Source: [Clostridium] symbiosum
GTDB taxonomy: Bacteria; Bacillota; Clostridia; Lachnospirales; Lachnospiraceae
DNA length: 64,000 nt
NCBI GenBank assembly: GCA_036419695.1
Contig: CP143946.1
Location: 5,258,634-5,322,633 of the forward strand
Reading direction: 5' to 3'
A program made the position numbers and the translations under genes. Below, piece by piece: positions 45,586 to 53,593 of this stretch. The notes below the pieces were generated by a model. It was not told the DNA's origin and did not search any database. It saw only the letters and a program-made list of their open reading frames with translations. Numbering within the stretch: the stretch's first letter is position 1; every line of letters begins with the position of its first letter.

Positions 45586-46127
45586 TTAAATTATCTTTAT
45601 GCTGCCTGTTAGTCCTTTTAACGAATCCGGAACTAATTCGCACCCTAAAACAAATTGATCCGGTATCTCCGATTCATTTTTTATTCCATAGTATCCCGTT
45701 TCCTTAAATCCAAACCGTTTATAATATTCTGGGTTTCCCACTAAAAAACTGCTTTATACCCTCTCTCCACAGCCCGTTTAAATCCCTCTTTCATTAATGC
45801 TGCGCCGACACCTTTATTTCTATATTCCAACTTTACAGATAAAGGTGCGATCAGAAGACCAGTAAATACAAATGGTACTCCACTCCTATCCATAACATCC
45901 ACTTTCTGCTCTGTAAACATGATATGGCCTATAATTCCTGTCTTATCCACCATGACAAGTTCCAGTTCCGGAAGATATGCTCCCTTTCTCAGTTCAAGCA
46001 CAAAATCCTGCTCTGTACCGTCGCTGACCTCTGCCGTTTTAAATGCAGTCTTTACAAAACCATATATTTCACTGAAATCACTTTCCGTTACAGCTCTAAT
46101 TACTCCGTTAATCTTTTCCTCCAGCAT
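45586..46127 (-). pseudogene. GNAT acetyltransferase split by a one-base deletion
   Basis: From ATG 46127 the frame reads MLEEKINGVIRAVTESDFSEIY and continues through the acetyl-CoA loop YRNKGVGAALMKEGFKRAV. It then stops after GYKAVF at 45741. The next frame continues the protein at once: LVGNPEYYKRFGFKETGYYGI ... to a stop at 45586. Adding one T to the six-T run (45743-45748) restores a full YhbS-like acetyltransferase of about 180 residues. It could be a true mutation, a slippage-prone tract or a sequencing undercall. Confidence 0.8.
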
Positions 46128-46342
46128 ATCCTTCTCCCTCTCTGCCCAGCATTTTAATTTGCTTTTGATATTAATAGAATTAAGCCTCCCACCTATCACT
46201 CAAGTATACTCTATATAGACTCGATTAAATATTCAATTTATATAGACATATTACCTTACTTTATTGTATCCATTTTTCCTGCTAAATACAATATAGAAGT
46301 AATCCCTTACATTTCAGCGTTCTCTATCGTATCGCCAGTCGA

Positions 46343-46416
46343 CAAAAATAGTAGTGACAAAAAGGAGGCAGATTTCTCCATTCTGCTCTCCTTTTTGTCA
46401 CTACTATTTTTGCTAT
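46343..46416. terminator. Terminator after rsmG
   Basis: AAAATAGTAGTGACAAAAAGGAG pairs exactly with CTCCTTTTTGTCACTACTATTTT around a 22-base centre, between the rsmG stop and the GNAT gene. A-rich and T-rich ends suit both strands. Confidence 0.8.
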
Positions 46417-46417
46417 C

Positions 46418-47146
46418 CTATTTCAATGGCTCCTTCGAAGGCATACCCGCTTTTCTGGGATACTTCTTACTCATAATGCCGGTCTTTCTGATTTTAACAA
46501 GACATCGTTCATCTGCATTCGGCAATGTAAAAGTAAGAATATCTTCTATCTCTCCGCTCAGCTTATTTACAGCCCCTTTCCCAGTTACCAGTTCTTCTTC
46601 CAGTTTACCGGATTTATAAGGAATAAAGTAACCACCTGTTTTTACAAACGGCATGCAATACTCTGATAACGTAGCCAGATTCGCTACCGCCCTGGATACA
46701 CAGAGATCATATGTTTCACGTGAAACATTATCGCGTCCCAGGTCTTCTGCTCTGCCGTGTACGGCAGTTATTCCAGTTAACTGGAGATTTTCTATCACCT
46801 CATTGAGAAATTTCACTCTTTTATTCAGGGAATCCAGAAGGGTCACCTCCAGTTCCGGAAAAACGATTTTTAACGGAATTCCAGGAAACCCGGCCCCTGT
46901 CCCAACATCGATCAGTCTACGCGGTTTCTGATCGATATCCACAATTATTTTTTTCAGAGAAAGACTATCCACAAAATGTTTTGTCACTACTTCTTCCATC
47001 TGTGTAATCGCCGTCAGATTCACCATAGAATTCCAATGAATTAACAGTTCGTAGTATTGATAGAACTGATCGATCTGATGATCCGCCAGTTCGATTCCCA
47101 TCTGTTTGACTTCTTCTTTCAACTGGACAGCAAATTTATCTTTCAT
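46418..47146 (-). CDS. rsmG: 16S rRNA (guanine-N7) methyltransferase RsmG
   Basis: 242 residues (GidB). SAM-binding motif LIDVGTGAGFPGIPLKIVFPELEVTLLDS at about residues 75-105, then RAEDLG and CVSRAVANLATLSEYCMPFVKTGG. It methylates G527 of 16S rRNA. It follows mnmG by about 55 bases. The codons for NVSRET contain a perfect parS site. Confidence 0.96.
   Translation of the reverse strand: MKDKFAVQLKEEVKQMGIELADHQIDQFYQYYELLIHWNSMVNLTAITQMEEVVTKHFVDSLSLKKIIVDIDQKPRRLIDVGTGAGFPGIPLKIVFPELEVTLLDSLNKRVKFLNEVIENLQLTGITAVHGRAEDLGRDNVSRETYDLCVSRAVANLATLSEYCMPFVKTGGYFIPYKSGKLEEELVTGKGAVNKLSGEIEDILTFTLPNADERCLVKIRKTGIMSKKYPRKAGMPSKEPLK
46712..46727. promoter_or_regulatory. parS site 4, inside rsmG
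   Basis: TGTTTCACGTGAAACA within the codons for Asn-Val-Ser-Arg-Glu-Thr of RsmG. All four parS sites in the window are identical in their 16-bp core. Confidence 0.95.
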
Positions 47147-47201
47147 ATCATATCCTCACGTGCTTCCTTCTTTTTCCTGCTTCTTTTTCCCGCTTCGTTC
47201 C

Positions 47202-49091
47202 CTATTTATCCCTCTGGTATTTCATCTGTTCCAGGTGTACCATCAGCACCGAGATATCGGCAGGCGAAACCCCTGAAATTCTGGATGCCTGGCCTATATT
47301 TGCCGGTTTATAAAGATTCAGCTTCTGGACCGCTTCTCTTCTCAGGCTCTTTACCTCTGAATAATCAAAATTCTCATCCAGCTTTTTGCCTTCCATCTTC
47401 TTAAACTGTGCGACCTGCTGTTTCTGACGGCGGATATATCCGTCGTATTTGATATTAATATTAATCTGCTGAACCACGTCGTCCGGAAGTTCCGGCCTGT
47501 CTGAATCCAGTTCAGTTAACATAACATAGTCAAGTTCCGGTCTGCGCACCAGTTCTGCAAGTGTCGTACCCGTCTTTAACAGTGTACTTCCATTCCTTTC
47601 CAGAAAAGCCTGAACCTCTTTCGTAGCTCCTATACTTTTCTTTTCCAGCCGTTTTACTTCTTCCTCAATAGCCTTTTCCTTCCAAAGGACGCGCTCATAC
47701 TGTTCATCACTTATAAGGCCGATTTCATGGCCGATGGCCCTCAGGCGCAGATCTGCGTTATCCTGTCTCAGAAGCAGGCGGTACTCGGCCCTGGAAGTCA
47801 TCATACGGTAAGGCTCATGGCTCTCTTTCGTCACCAGGTCATCGATCAGGACACCGATATATGCCTGTGATCGATCAAGGACGATTGGTTCCTTTCCCTG
47901 AAGCTTTCTGGCTGCATTAACCCCAGCCATGAATCCCTGAACGGCAGCCTCCTCATAACCAGAGCTGCCGTTAAACTGGCCGCCGCTGAACAGTCCTTCT
48001 ATCTTTTTAAATTCCAGTGAAGCCTTTAACTGCCTGGAATTGATACAATCATACTCAATTGCATAAGCATTTCGAACAATTTTGACATTTTCAAGTCCCG
48101 ACACGGTCCGGTACATGGCAAACTGGACATCTTCCGGCAGGGAACTGGACATTCCTGCAAGATACATTTCATTTGTATAAAGACCCTCCGGCTCCACAAA
48201 CACCTGATGCCTGTTCTTATCAGGGAATTTTACCACCTTGTCCTCAATTGACGGACAGTATCTCGGCCCTGTCCCTTCAATTGCGCCGGAGAAAAGTGGG
48301 GATCGATCAAGATTTTCCCTTATAATCTCATGGGTGCTGTCATTTGTATAGGTGAGCCAGCAGGAAACCTGTTCTTTCTGTACGGACTCCGGATCAGTGG
48401 AAAAAGAAAACGGCACTACTCTCTCATCTCCGAACTGCTCTTCCATTTTTGAAAAATCGATACTTCTCTTATCTACTCTGGCCGGTGTACCTGTTTTAAA
48501 CCGGTACATTTCAATTCCCAGACTCTTCAGCGAATCCGTCAGATGGTTGGCAGCCTGAAGTCCATTCGGCCCTGTCGGGTTGCTCACATCCCCATAAATA
48601 CATCTGGCTCTGAGATATGTACCTGTAGCCAGAATTACAGCCTTACAGTAATAGGTTGCGCCTGAAAACGTTTTAACGCCCCGGATCTTACCATCTTCAG
48701 CCAGGATCTCACATACCTCTCCCTGCCTGATGGTCAGATGATCCGTATTTTCCAACGTATTTCTCATCTGTCTTGTATATGCCTGTTTGTCCGCCTGGGC
48801 GCGCAGGGAATGCACAGCAGGCCCTTTAGACTGATTGAGCATTTTCGACTGGATAAACGTCTTATCGATCGTCTTTCCCATCTCTCCGCCCATGGCATCC
48901 AGTTCCCTGACAAGATGGCCTTTGGAACTTCCTCCTATATTCGGATTGCAGGGCATCAGGGCAATACTGTCCACACTTACGGTAAATACAATTGTCTCAA
49001 ATCCAAGTCTCGCTGCGGCAAGGGCGGCCTCGCATCCTGCGTGTCCGGCGCCTACTACCACAATATCATAATTTTCTGTTAAACACGGCAT
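47202..49091 (-). CDS. mnmG: tRNA uridine 5-carboxymethylaminomethyl modification enzyme MnmG
   Basis: 629 residues (GidA). FAD-binding motif VVGAGHAGCEAALAAARLG near the N-terminus, MPCNPNIGGSSKGHLVRELDAMGG, and GLFSGGQFNGSSGYEEAAVQG. The C-terminal helical region binds MnmE and tRNA. With MnmE it modifies wobble uridine 34. Full length for the family. Confidence 0.97.
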   Translation of the reverse strand: MPCLTENYDIVVVGAGHAGCEAALAAARLGFETIVFTVSVDSIALMPCNPNIGGSSKGHLVRELDAMGGEMGKTIDKTFIQSKMLNQSKGPAVHSLRAQADKQAYTRQMRNTLENTDHLTIRQGEVCEILAEDGKIRGVKTFSGATYYCKAVILATGTYLRARCIYGDVSNPTGPNGLQAANHLTDSLKSLGIEMYRFKTGTPARVDKRSIDFSKMEEQFGDERVVPFSFSTDPESVQKEQVSCWLTYTNDSTHEIIRENLDRSPLFSGAIEGTGPRYCPSIEDKVVKFPDKNRHQVFVEPEGLYTNEMYLAGMSSSLPEDVQFAMYRTVSGLENVKIVRNAYAIEYDCINSRQLKASLEFKKIEGLFSGGQFNGSSGYEEAAVQGFMAGVNAARKLQGKEPIVLDRSQAYIGVLIDDLVTKESHEPYRMMTSRAEYRLLLRQDNADLRLRAIGHEIGLISDEQYERVLWKEKAIEEEVKRLEKKSIGATKEVQAFLERNGSTLLKTGTTLAELVRRPELDYVMLTELDSDRPELPDDVVQQININIKYDGYIRRQKQQVAQFKKMEGKKLDENFDYSEVKSLRREAVQKLNLYKPANIGQASRISGVSPADISVLMVHLEQMKYQRDK

Positions 49092-49178
49092 CTAACTTCC
49101 TCTTTTCTATCAATAACAGCCTCTTAATGCTATCGTCCTCATTTACTTTCTTACATTTTCTTTCCCGATCAAATCCAC

Positions 49179-50558
49179 TTATTTCCCCATACAGAACTTG
49201 CTGAAGATCTCATTTACCAAATCATCTTCCAGCGACTCTCCCACAATCGTTCCGAGCTGTTCATAAGCATTCATTAAATCAATAGAATAGAAATCTTCCG
49301 GCATCTGATCCTCTATACTCTGCACCACCAGTTCAAGGCTCTTTAACGCCTCACCCATAGCGGTTTTATGTCTCACATTCGTGATCATGAGCTCATCATT
49401 AAAATCAATCTCACCATTTAAAAACAGATCTTTTACCTTCTGTTCCAGCAGATCGATCCCTCTCTGCTCCTTGGCCGACACGGCAATCACCTCACTGCCG
49501 GTTCTTTTCTCAACTTCCTCCGGTGTAAGAACCGTTTCGAGATCCGTCTTATTTAAAAGAACAATCGATTTGCGCCCCTTAATCAGTTCCATAATCTGAT
49601 AATCATTTTCATCCAGAGGACATGAACCGTCGACGACATAGATAATCAAGTCTGCGTCATCCGCGTTGGCCCTGGCCCTGTCCACTCCGATTTTCTCCAC
49701 GACATCCTCCGTATCACGGATTCCCGCGGTGTCTACGATATTCAGGCTGATTCCATGCAGACGGATATTTTCCTCCAGAGTATCCCTGGTTGTTCCCGCT
49801 ATATCCGTCACAATCGCCCTCTCCTCCCCTACCAGTACATTCATCAGAGAGGATTTACCGGCGTTTGGCTTGCCGAGAATTACAGTCCTGATTCCCTCGG
49901 CCAGAACTCTGCCGCTGTCAAATGAGGAAAGCGCTTTATGAAGCTCTCCCTCCAGGTCAGTAACCGTTTTTTTCAGTTTTTCCGGATATCCCTCCAGAGA
50001 AATATGTTCCGGATCATCCAGCGCCGATTCAATAAAGGCAATCTCATAGAGAAGTTTCTCCCTTAGTTCCCTCACTTTCTTCGACATCGAGCCACTGAGC
50101 TGGCTGACTGAACTTTTCAGGGCATAATTATTTTTTGAATTGATGACGTCTATGACCGCTTCGGCCTGAGAAAGATCAATTCTGCCGTTTAGAAAGGCGC
50201 GCTTCGTGAACTCTCCCGGCTCTGCCATCCTGGCGCCGTACTTGATTACCGTCTCCAGTATTTTTTTCATAACAAGGACACCGCCGTGACAGTCTATCTC
50301 CACCGTATCTTCGGCAGTGTAACTGTGAGGTCCTCTCATTACAATCGCAAGAACTTCATCTATTATCTCATCACCGTCGCAAATGTGGCCATAGTGGACG
50401 GTATATGTTTTTTCCTCTTTTAATTTTTTCTTTTTATTCTTGGGGCGGAATATTTTATCCACAATATCAAATGCTTCATTTCCGCTGACTCTTATGATAC
50501 CAATTCCCGAATTTGTAAGCGCCGTTGCAATAGCGGCTATTGTATCTGAAGTCATCAT
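49179..50558 (-). CDS. mnmE: tRNA modification GTPase MnmE
   Basis: About 460 residues (TrmE). The N-terminal folate-binding part starts SDTIAAIATALTNSGIGIIRVSG. G motifs are GKPNAGKSSLMNVL, DIAGTTRD, DTAGIRDTED and NKTDLE. The C-terminal FSKFCMGK contains the conserved Cys-x-Gly-Lys. The ATG at 50558 is best spaced to GAGGA; neighbouring ATGs at 50567 and 50555 are alternatives. Confidence 0.97.
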   Translation of the reverse strand: MMTSDTIAAIATALTNSGIGIIRVSGNEAFDIVDKIFRPKNKKKKLKEEKTYTVHYGHICDGDEIIDEVLAIVMRGPHSYTAEDTVEIDCHGGVLVMKKILETVIKYGARMAEPGEFTKRAFLNGRIDLSQAEAVIDVINSKNNYALKSSVSQLSGSMSKKVRELREKLLYEIAFIESALDDPEHISLEGYPEKLKKTVTDLEGELHKALSSFDSGRVLAEGIRTVILGKPNAGKSSLMNVLVGEERAIVTDIAGTTRDTLEENIRLHGISLNIVDTAGIRDTEDVVEKIGVDRARANADDADLIIYVVDGSCPLDENDYQIMELIKGRKSIVLLNKTDLETVLTPEEVEKRTGSEVIAVSAKEQRGIDLLEQKVKDLFLNGEIDFNDELMITNVRHKTAMGEALKSLELVVQSIEDQMPEDFYSIDLMNAYEQLGTIVGESLEDDLVNEIFSKFCMGK

Positions 50559-50667
50559 ATTTTTCATTCCTCGATTTTTACAGGTTATTAGAAGCTGCCG
50601 GATTTAAATTCTAAAATTTAAATCCTTAATTTATATCCTTACCTTGATTTTCATTCTATTCTGATTT

Positions 50668-50725
50668 AAAAAAATGTTCAAACAGGGGCTTTTTTGTAAA
50701 AAGACATCTATTTGAACATTTTTTA
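50668..50725 (-). terminator. Terminator between jag and mnmE
   Basis: AAAAATGTTCAAA (50668-50680 region) and TTTGAACATTTTT (50711-50723) form a 13-bp stem around a 30-base loop, with T residues on each side. Confidence 0.65.
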
Positions 50726-50741
50726 TATCACAGCTTATAAC

Positions 50742-51437
50742 TTACTTTTCCGTTCTGTCTGCTCTTTCAGCTCTGTCGCTTCTGTCATATCTGTCGTTTC
50801 TATCTCTTCTGTTTTCTCTCTTTAAAGAAATAATAACATGTCTGAACGGCTCTTCACCGTCGCTTCTCGTCACAACATATTTGTCGTTCTGAAGAGCGGC
50901 ATGGATGATACGTCTCTCATAAGGGTTCATCGGCTCCAGAGATACGGAACGTTTTGTCCTTTTCACTTTATAGGCAATATTCTTGGCAAGAGTCTCCAGC
51001 GTTTCTTTTCTTCTCTCACGGTAATTCTCCGTGTCCAGTTTTACACGGATATAGTCACCGGTGGATTTATTTACAACAAGGCTTACAAGATACTGTAAGG
51101 AATCGAGCGTCTGTCCTCTCTTACCGATCAGGATGCCCATATCCTCACCCTTCAGATTCACATTCATCTCTTTTTCCGTCTCGTTGTACTCTACGCTGAT
51201 ATCAACCGCCATATTCATAGCGTCAAATACCTGCTCAAGGAATTCAATCGCTTTATCCTGAAGTGTTTCCTTCTTCTTTGCACGGATAATGGCCGGTTTG
51301 GAACCGATGCCGAGGAACCCTGCACTTCCCTTTTCAACTACCTCATATGTTAACTTATCACTGGTTGTTTCAAGTTCAATCAGTGCTTTTGTCACTGCTT
51401 CATCTACTGTTTTTGCGGTAACTGTTATCATATCCAT
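50742..51437 (-). CDS. jag: KhpB/Jag RNA-binding protein (SpoIIIJ-associated)
   Basis: 231 residues. The Jag N-terminal domain (about 1-50, with KGSAGFLGIGSKPAIIRAKKK) is followed by a KH domain (MGILIGKRGQTLDSLQYLVS) and an R3H domain (NPYERRIIHAAL...SDGEEPFRHVIISL). A basic and acidic tail of RDRNDRYDRSDRAERADR repeats follows. It forms an RNA chaperone with KhpA and is regularly found after yidC. GGAGG ribosome site 7 bases upstream. Confidence 0.95.
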   Translation of the reverse strand: MDMITVTAKTVDEAVTKALIELETTSDKLTYEVVEKGSAGFLGIGSKPAIIRAKKKETLQDKAIEFLEQVFDAMNMAVDISVEYNETEKEMNVNLKGEDMGILIGKRGQTLDSLQYLVSLVVNKSTGDYIRVKLDTENYRERRKETLETLAKNIAYKVKRTKRSVSLEPMNPYERRIIHAALQNDKYVVTRSDGEEPFRHVIISLKRENRRDRNDRYDRSDRAERADRTEK

Positions 51438-51449
51438 ACGGCACCCCTC

Positions 51450-52694
51450 CTACTTGTTGTGCTTCTCGTTATACTTCTGCACCATCTTTGCCTTGGATGC
51501 AAGGCTGCCCGGTTTCGGATCGGAATTGTAATACTCCGTTGACTCCTTCACCAGTTTGTCGGTCTTTGACATTTTTTCCTGCCTTATTGCTTCTTCTTTT
51601 TCTGTCTGAGCCTGGATATTCTTAAGATTAGCGCTGGCATTCTGGTTCACCTTTGCCGGAGGAAGCCCCTTCTTGGCGCGCTTCTTATTCATCTTCTCAA
51701 CATTCTTCTTGATGAGCTCGTCCATATCCACTTTGTTCATGTAAGCATTTACAGCCAGCTGCTGTACAATCTGGAACGCACCCTGTACAACCCAGTAAAT
51801 ACCGATTGCTGCCGGGAATGTGAAACAGAAGAAGACGGATACCAGAGGCATCGTCATCATCATCGTATTCATCGTCTGTGCGCCAGGCGCATCAGGATCC
51901 ATCTGCTGGTTGGTGTTCATAAGTTTTGTGGAGAACCACTGTGTAAGACCTGCCAGGATCGGGATAAGCCATGCAATTGTAATGTTGGTAAATCCCGTAA
52001 ACGGCTGTGTTGCCAGGTTGATTCCCAGGAAGGAGTTCATCTGCTCGATCTTGCCTGCATTGTCGGCAATTACAGTTGAAATCTGAGGGAATAATTCTCC
52101 GAGATGCTGCCAGTTGGCAGGTGTGAATTTATATAATAAATCTACAACCTTATCTGCATTCGTATAGTCTACTTTATCAATTGCCAAACCATAGCTGCTG
52201 GCGATTTCTGCGATCTTGTTAATAAAATCAGGCTGTTTCTGCAGCGGTTCCACCACGTTGTCAAAGAATACCCTTACCGACGGAACATAGGCGGGAATAT
52301 TATAGATAACACGGTATAATGCAATGATGATTGGAAACTGGATTAACATGGGAAGACAGCCCGCGGTCGGACTGGAACCATATTTCTCATAGATGGCCTG
52401 CATCTCCATCTGCTGCTTTGCCATGGATGTCTGATCTGTTTTACCCTTGTACCTCTTCTGAACCGCCTGAATTTCAGGATTCATAAGAGACATCAGCTTT
52501 GACGATTTCTGCTGCTTGATCGTCAACGGAAATAAAAGCAATTTTGTGATAATTGTAAAAAGGATAATACAAAGACCAAGATTTAAGATACCAAAAGAAC
52601 TGGTGATCCGAAACAGAAAGTCCATGATGTACCCAAACAGGCTGATAATAGGCCCCATGATGGACCCCGCCTTAGTAGCTACTATAAATTCCAA
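51450..52694 (-). CDS. yidC: YidC/SpoIIIJ membrane protein insertase
   Basis: 414 residues. Five to six membrane segments with the core IILFTIITKLLLFPLTIKQQ, the YKGKTDQTSMAKQQMEMQ cytoplasmic loop and GCLPMLIQFPIIIALYRVIY. The extracellular loop is unusually long (about residues 145-225). The tail is basic. The start is TTG at 52694: AGGAGG lies 7 bases before it, while the next ATG (52658) has a weaker site. The clostridial form lacks a long lipoprotein leader. It inserts membrane proteins with or without SecYEG. Confidence 0.95.
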   Translation of the reverse strand: MEFIVATKAGSIMGPIISLFGYIMDFLFRITSSFGILNLGLCIILFTIITKLLLFPLTIKQQKSSKLMSLMNPEIQAVQKRYKGKTDQTSMAKQQMEMQAIYEKYGSSPTAGCLPMLIQFPIIIALYRVIYNIPAYVPSVRVFFDNVVEPLQKQPDFINKIAEIASSYGLAIDKVDYTNADKVVDLLYKFTPANWQHLGELFPQISTVIADNAGKIEQMNSFLGINLATQPFTGFTNITIAWLIPILAGLTQWFSTKLMNTNQQMDPDAPGAQTMNTMMMTMPLVSVFFCFTFPAAIGIYWVVQGAFQIVQQLAVNAYMNKVDMDELIKKNVEKMNKKRAKKGLPPAKVNQNASANLKNIQAQTEKEEAIRQEKMSKTDKLVKESTEYYNSDPKPGSLASKAKMVQKYNEKHNK

Positions 52695-52713
52695 TGAATT
52701 ACCTCCTCATCCT

Positions 52714-52935
52714 CTACGGAACTGGATCATAACCGCCTTCTGCAAATGGATGACATCTCAGTATCCTTTTGCAGGCCAAAATCATACCTTTAAACGCGCC
52801 GTACCTCTGTACTGCCTCAATGGCGTATTGAGAGCAGGTAGGCGTGTACTTGCAGTGAGGTCCTGTAAGCGGGGAAATAAATTTCTGATACCCCCGAATC
52901 ATCATTATAAAGATCTTTTTAATCAATATTCTCAC
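52714..52935 (-). CDS. yidD: Membrane protein insertion efficiency factor YidD
   Basis: 73 residues with the complete family pattern: YQKFISPLTGPHCKYTPTCSQYAIEAV, then CKRILRCHPFAEGGYDPVP. Its start overlaps the end of rnpA by 17 bases. Confidence 0.95.
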   Translation of the reverse strand: MRILIKKIFIMMIRGYQKFISPLTGPHCKYTPTCSQYAIEAVQRYGAFKGMILACKRILRCHPFAEGGYDPVP

Positions 52936-53275
52936 TTCGATTCTCTAATATGTTATGAAGTCCGCACAAGTGCATATATGCACTTTCGATTTTTTTGAAA
53001 TCTGATTCTTTTGCTGCAGCTCTCGCTACAACGACGATGTCTAACCCTGTCTTAACTTTGTTCTTGTTGAGCCTGTAGCTCTCTCTCACGAGTCTTGTAA
53101 CATGATGACGCACAACGCTGTTCCCGACCTTTTTACTCACGGATATTCCTATCCTTGTGTCTTCCCTCTCCGTCTTCATTACATACATGATTAAAAGCCG
53201 GTTGGCAAATGATCTCCCCGTCCTGTACACTTTCTGAAAATCGCTGTTCTTTTTAATCGAATTAAATTTCTTCAT
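52919..53275 (-). CDS. rnpA: Ribonuclease P protein component
   Basis: 118 residues. FQKVYRTGRSFANRLLIMYV and the RNA-contact motif region GNSVVRHHVTRLVRESYRL, followed by DIVVVARAAAKE. It binds the P RNA for tRNA 5' maturation. It lies 60 bases after rpmH. Confidence 0.96.
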   Translation of the reverse strand: MKKFNSIKKNSDFQKVYRTGRSFANRLLIMYVMKTEREDTRIGISVSKKVGNSVVRHHVTRLVRESYRLNKNKVKTGLDIVVVARAAAKESDFKKIESAYMHLCGLHNILENRSENID

Positions 53276-53304
53276 TATTCATATTTTCACATTCAATAAA
53301 CAAA

Positions 53305-53328
53305 AGGCCACAATCAAAATTGCGGCCC
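53305..53328 (-). terminator. Hairpin between rpmH and rnpA
   Basis: On the minus strand GGCCGCAAT and ATTGTGGCC pair around four bases and are followed by TTTTGTTT. It may reduce rather than stop transcription into rnpA. Confidence 0.5.
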
Positions 53329-53335
53329 TGGTTCA

Positions 53336-53470
53336 TTAAGCAGATAATCTTGCTCTTCCTTTTGCTCTTCTTGCAGCCAGAACTTTTCTTCCGCCTGCGC
53401 TGCTCATTCTAGCTCTGAAGCCGTGAACTTTCGCTCTCTGTCTTGTTTTAGGCTGAAATGTCATCTTCAT
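53336..53470 (-). CDS. rpmH: 50S ribosomal protein L34
   Basis: A 44-residue protein: MKMTFQPKTRQRAKVHGFRA, then RMSSAGGRKVLAARRAKG to the end RLSA. This is the full L34 sequence. GGAGG stands 8 bases upstream. In most Firmicutes this gene directly neighbours oriC and dnaA; here the origin boxes are 10 kb further on. Confidence 0.97.
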   Translation of the reverse strand: MKMTFQPKTRQRAKVHGFRARMSSAGGRKVLAARRAKGRARLSA

Positions 53471-53593
53471 ATTGCAAACACCTCCTTGTACTCTAATATA
53501 TCTTCAGAAAAATCATCTTAACATAGTTAGACTATTCTAAATTAAACATCTTCTCAATTATATAGAAGAAAAATCACTTCGTCAATAAGAAAA

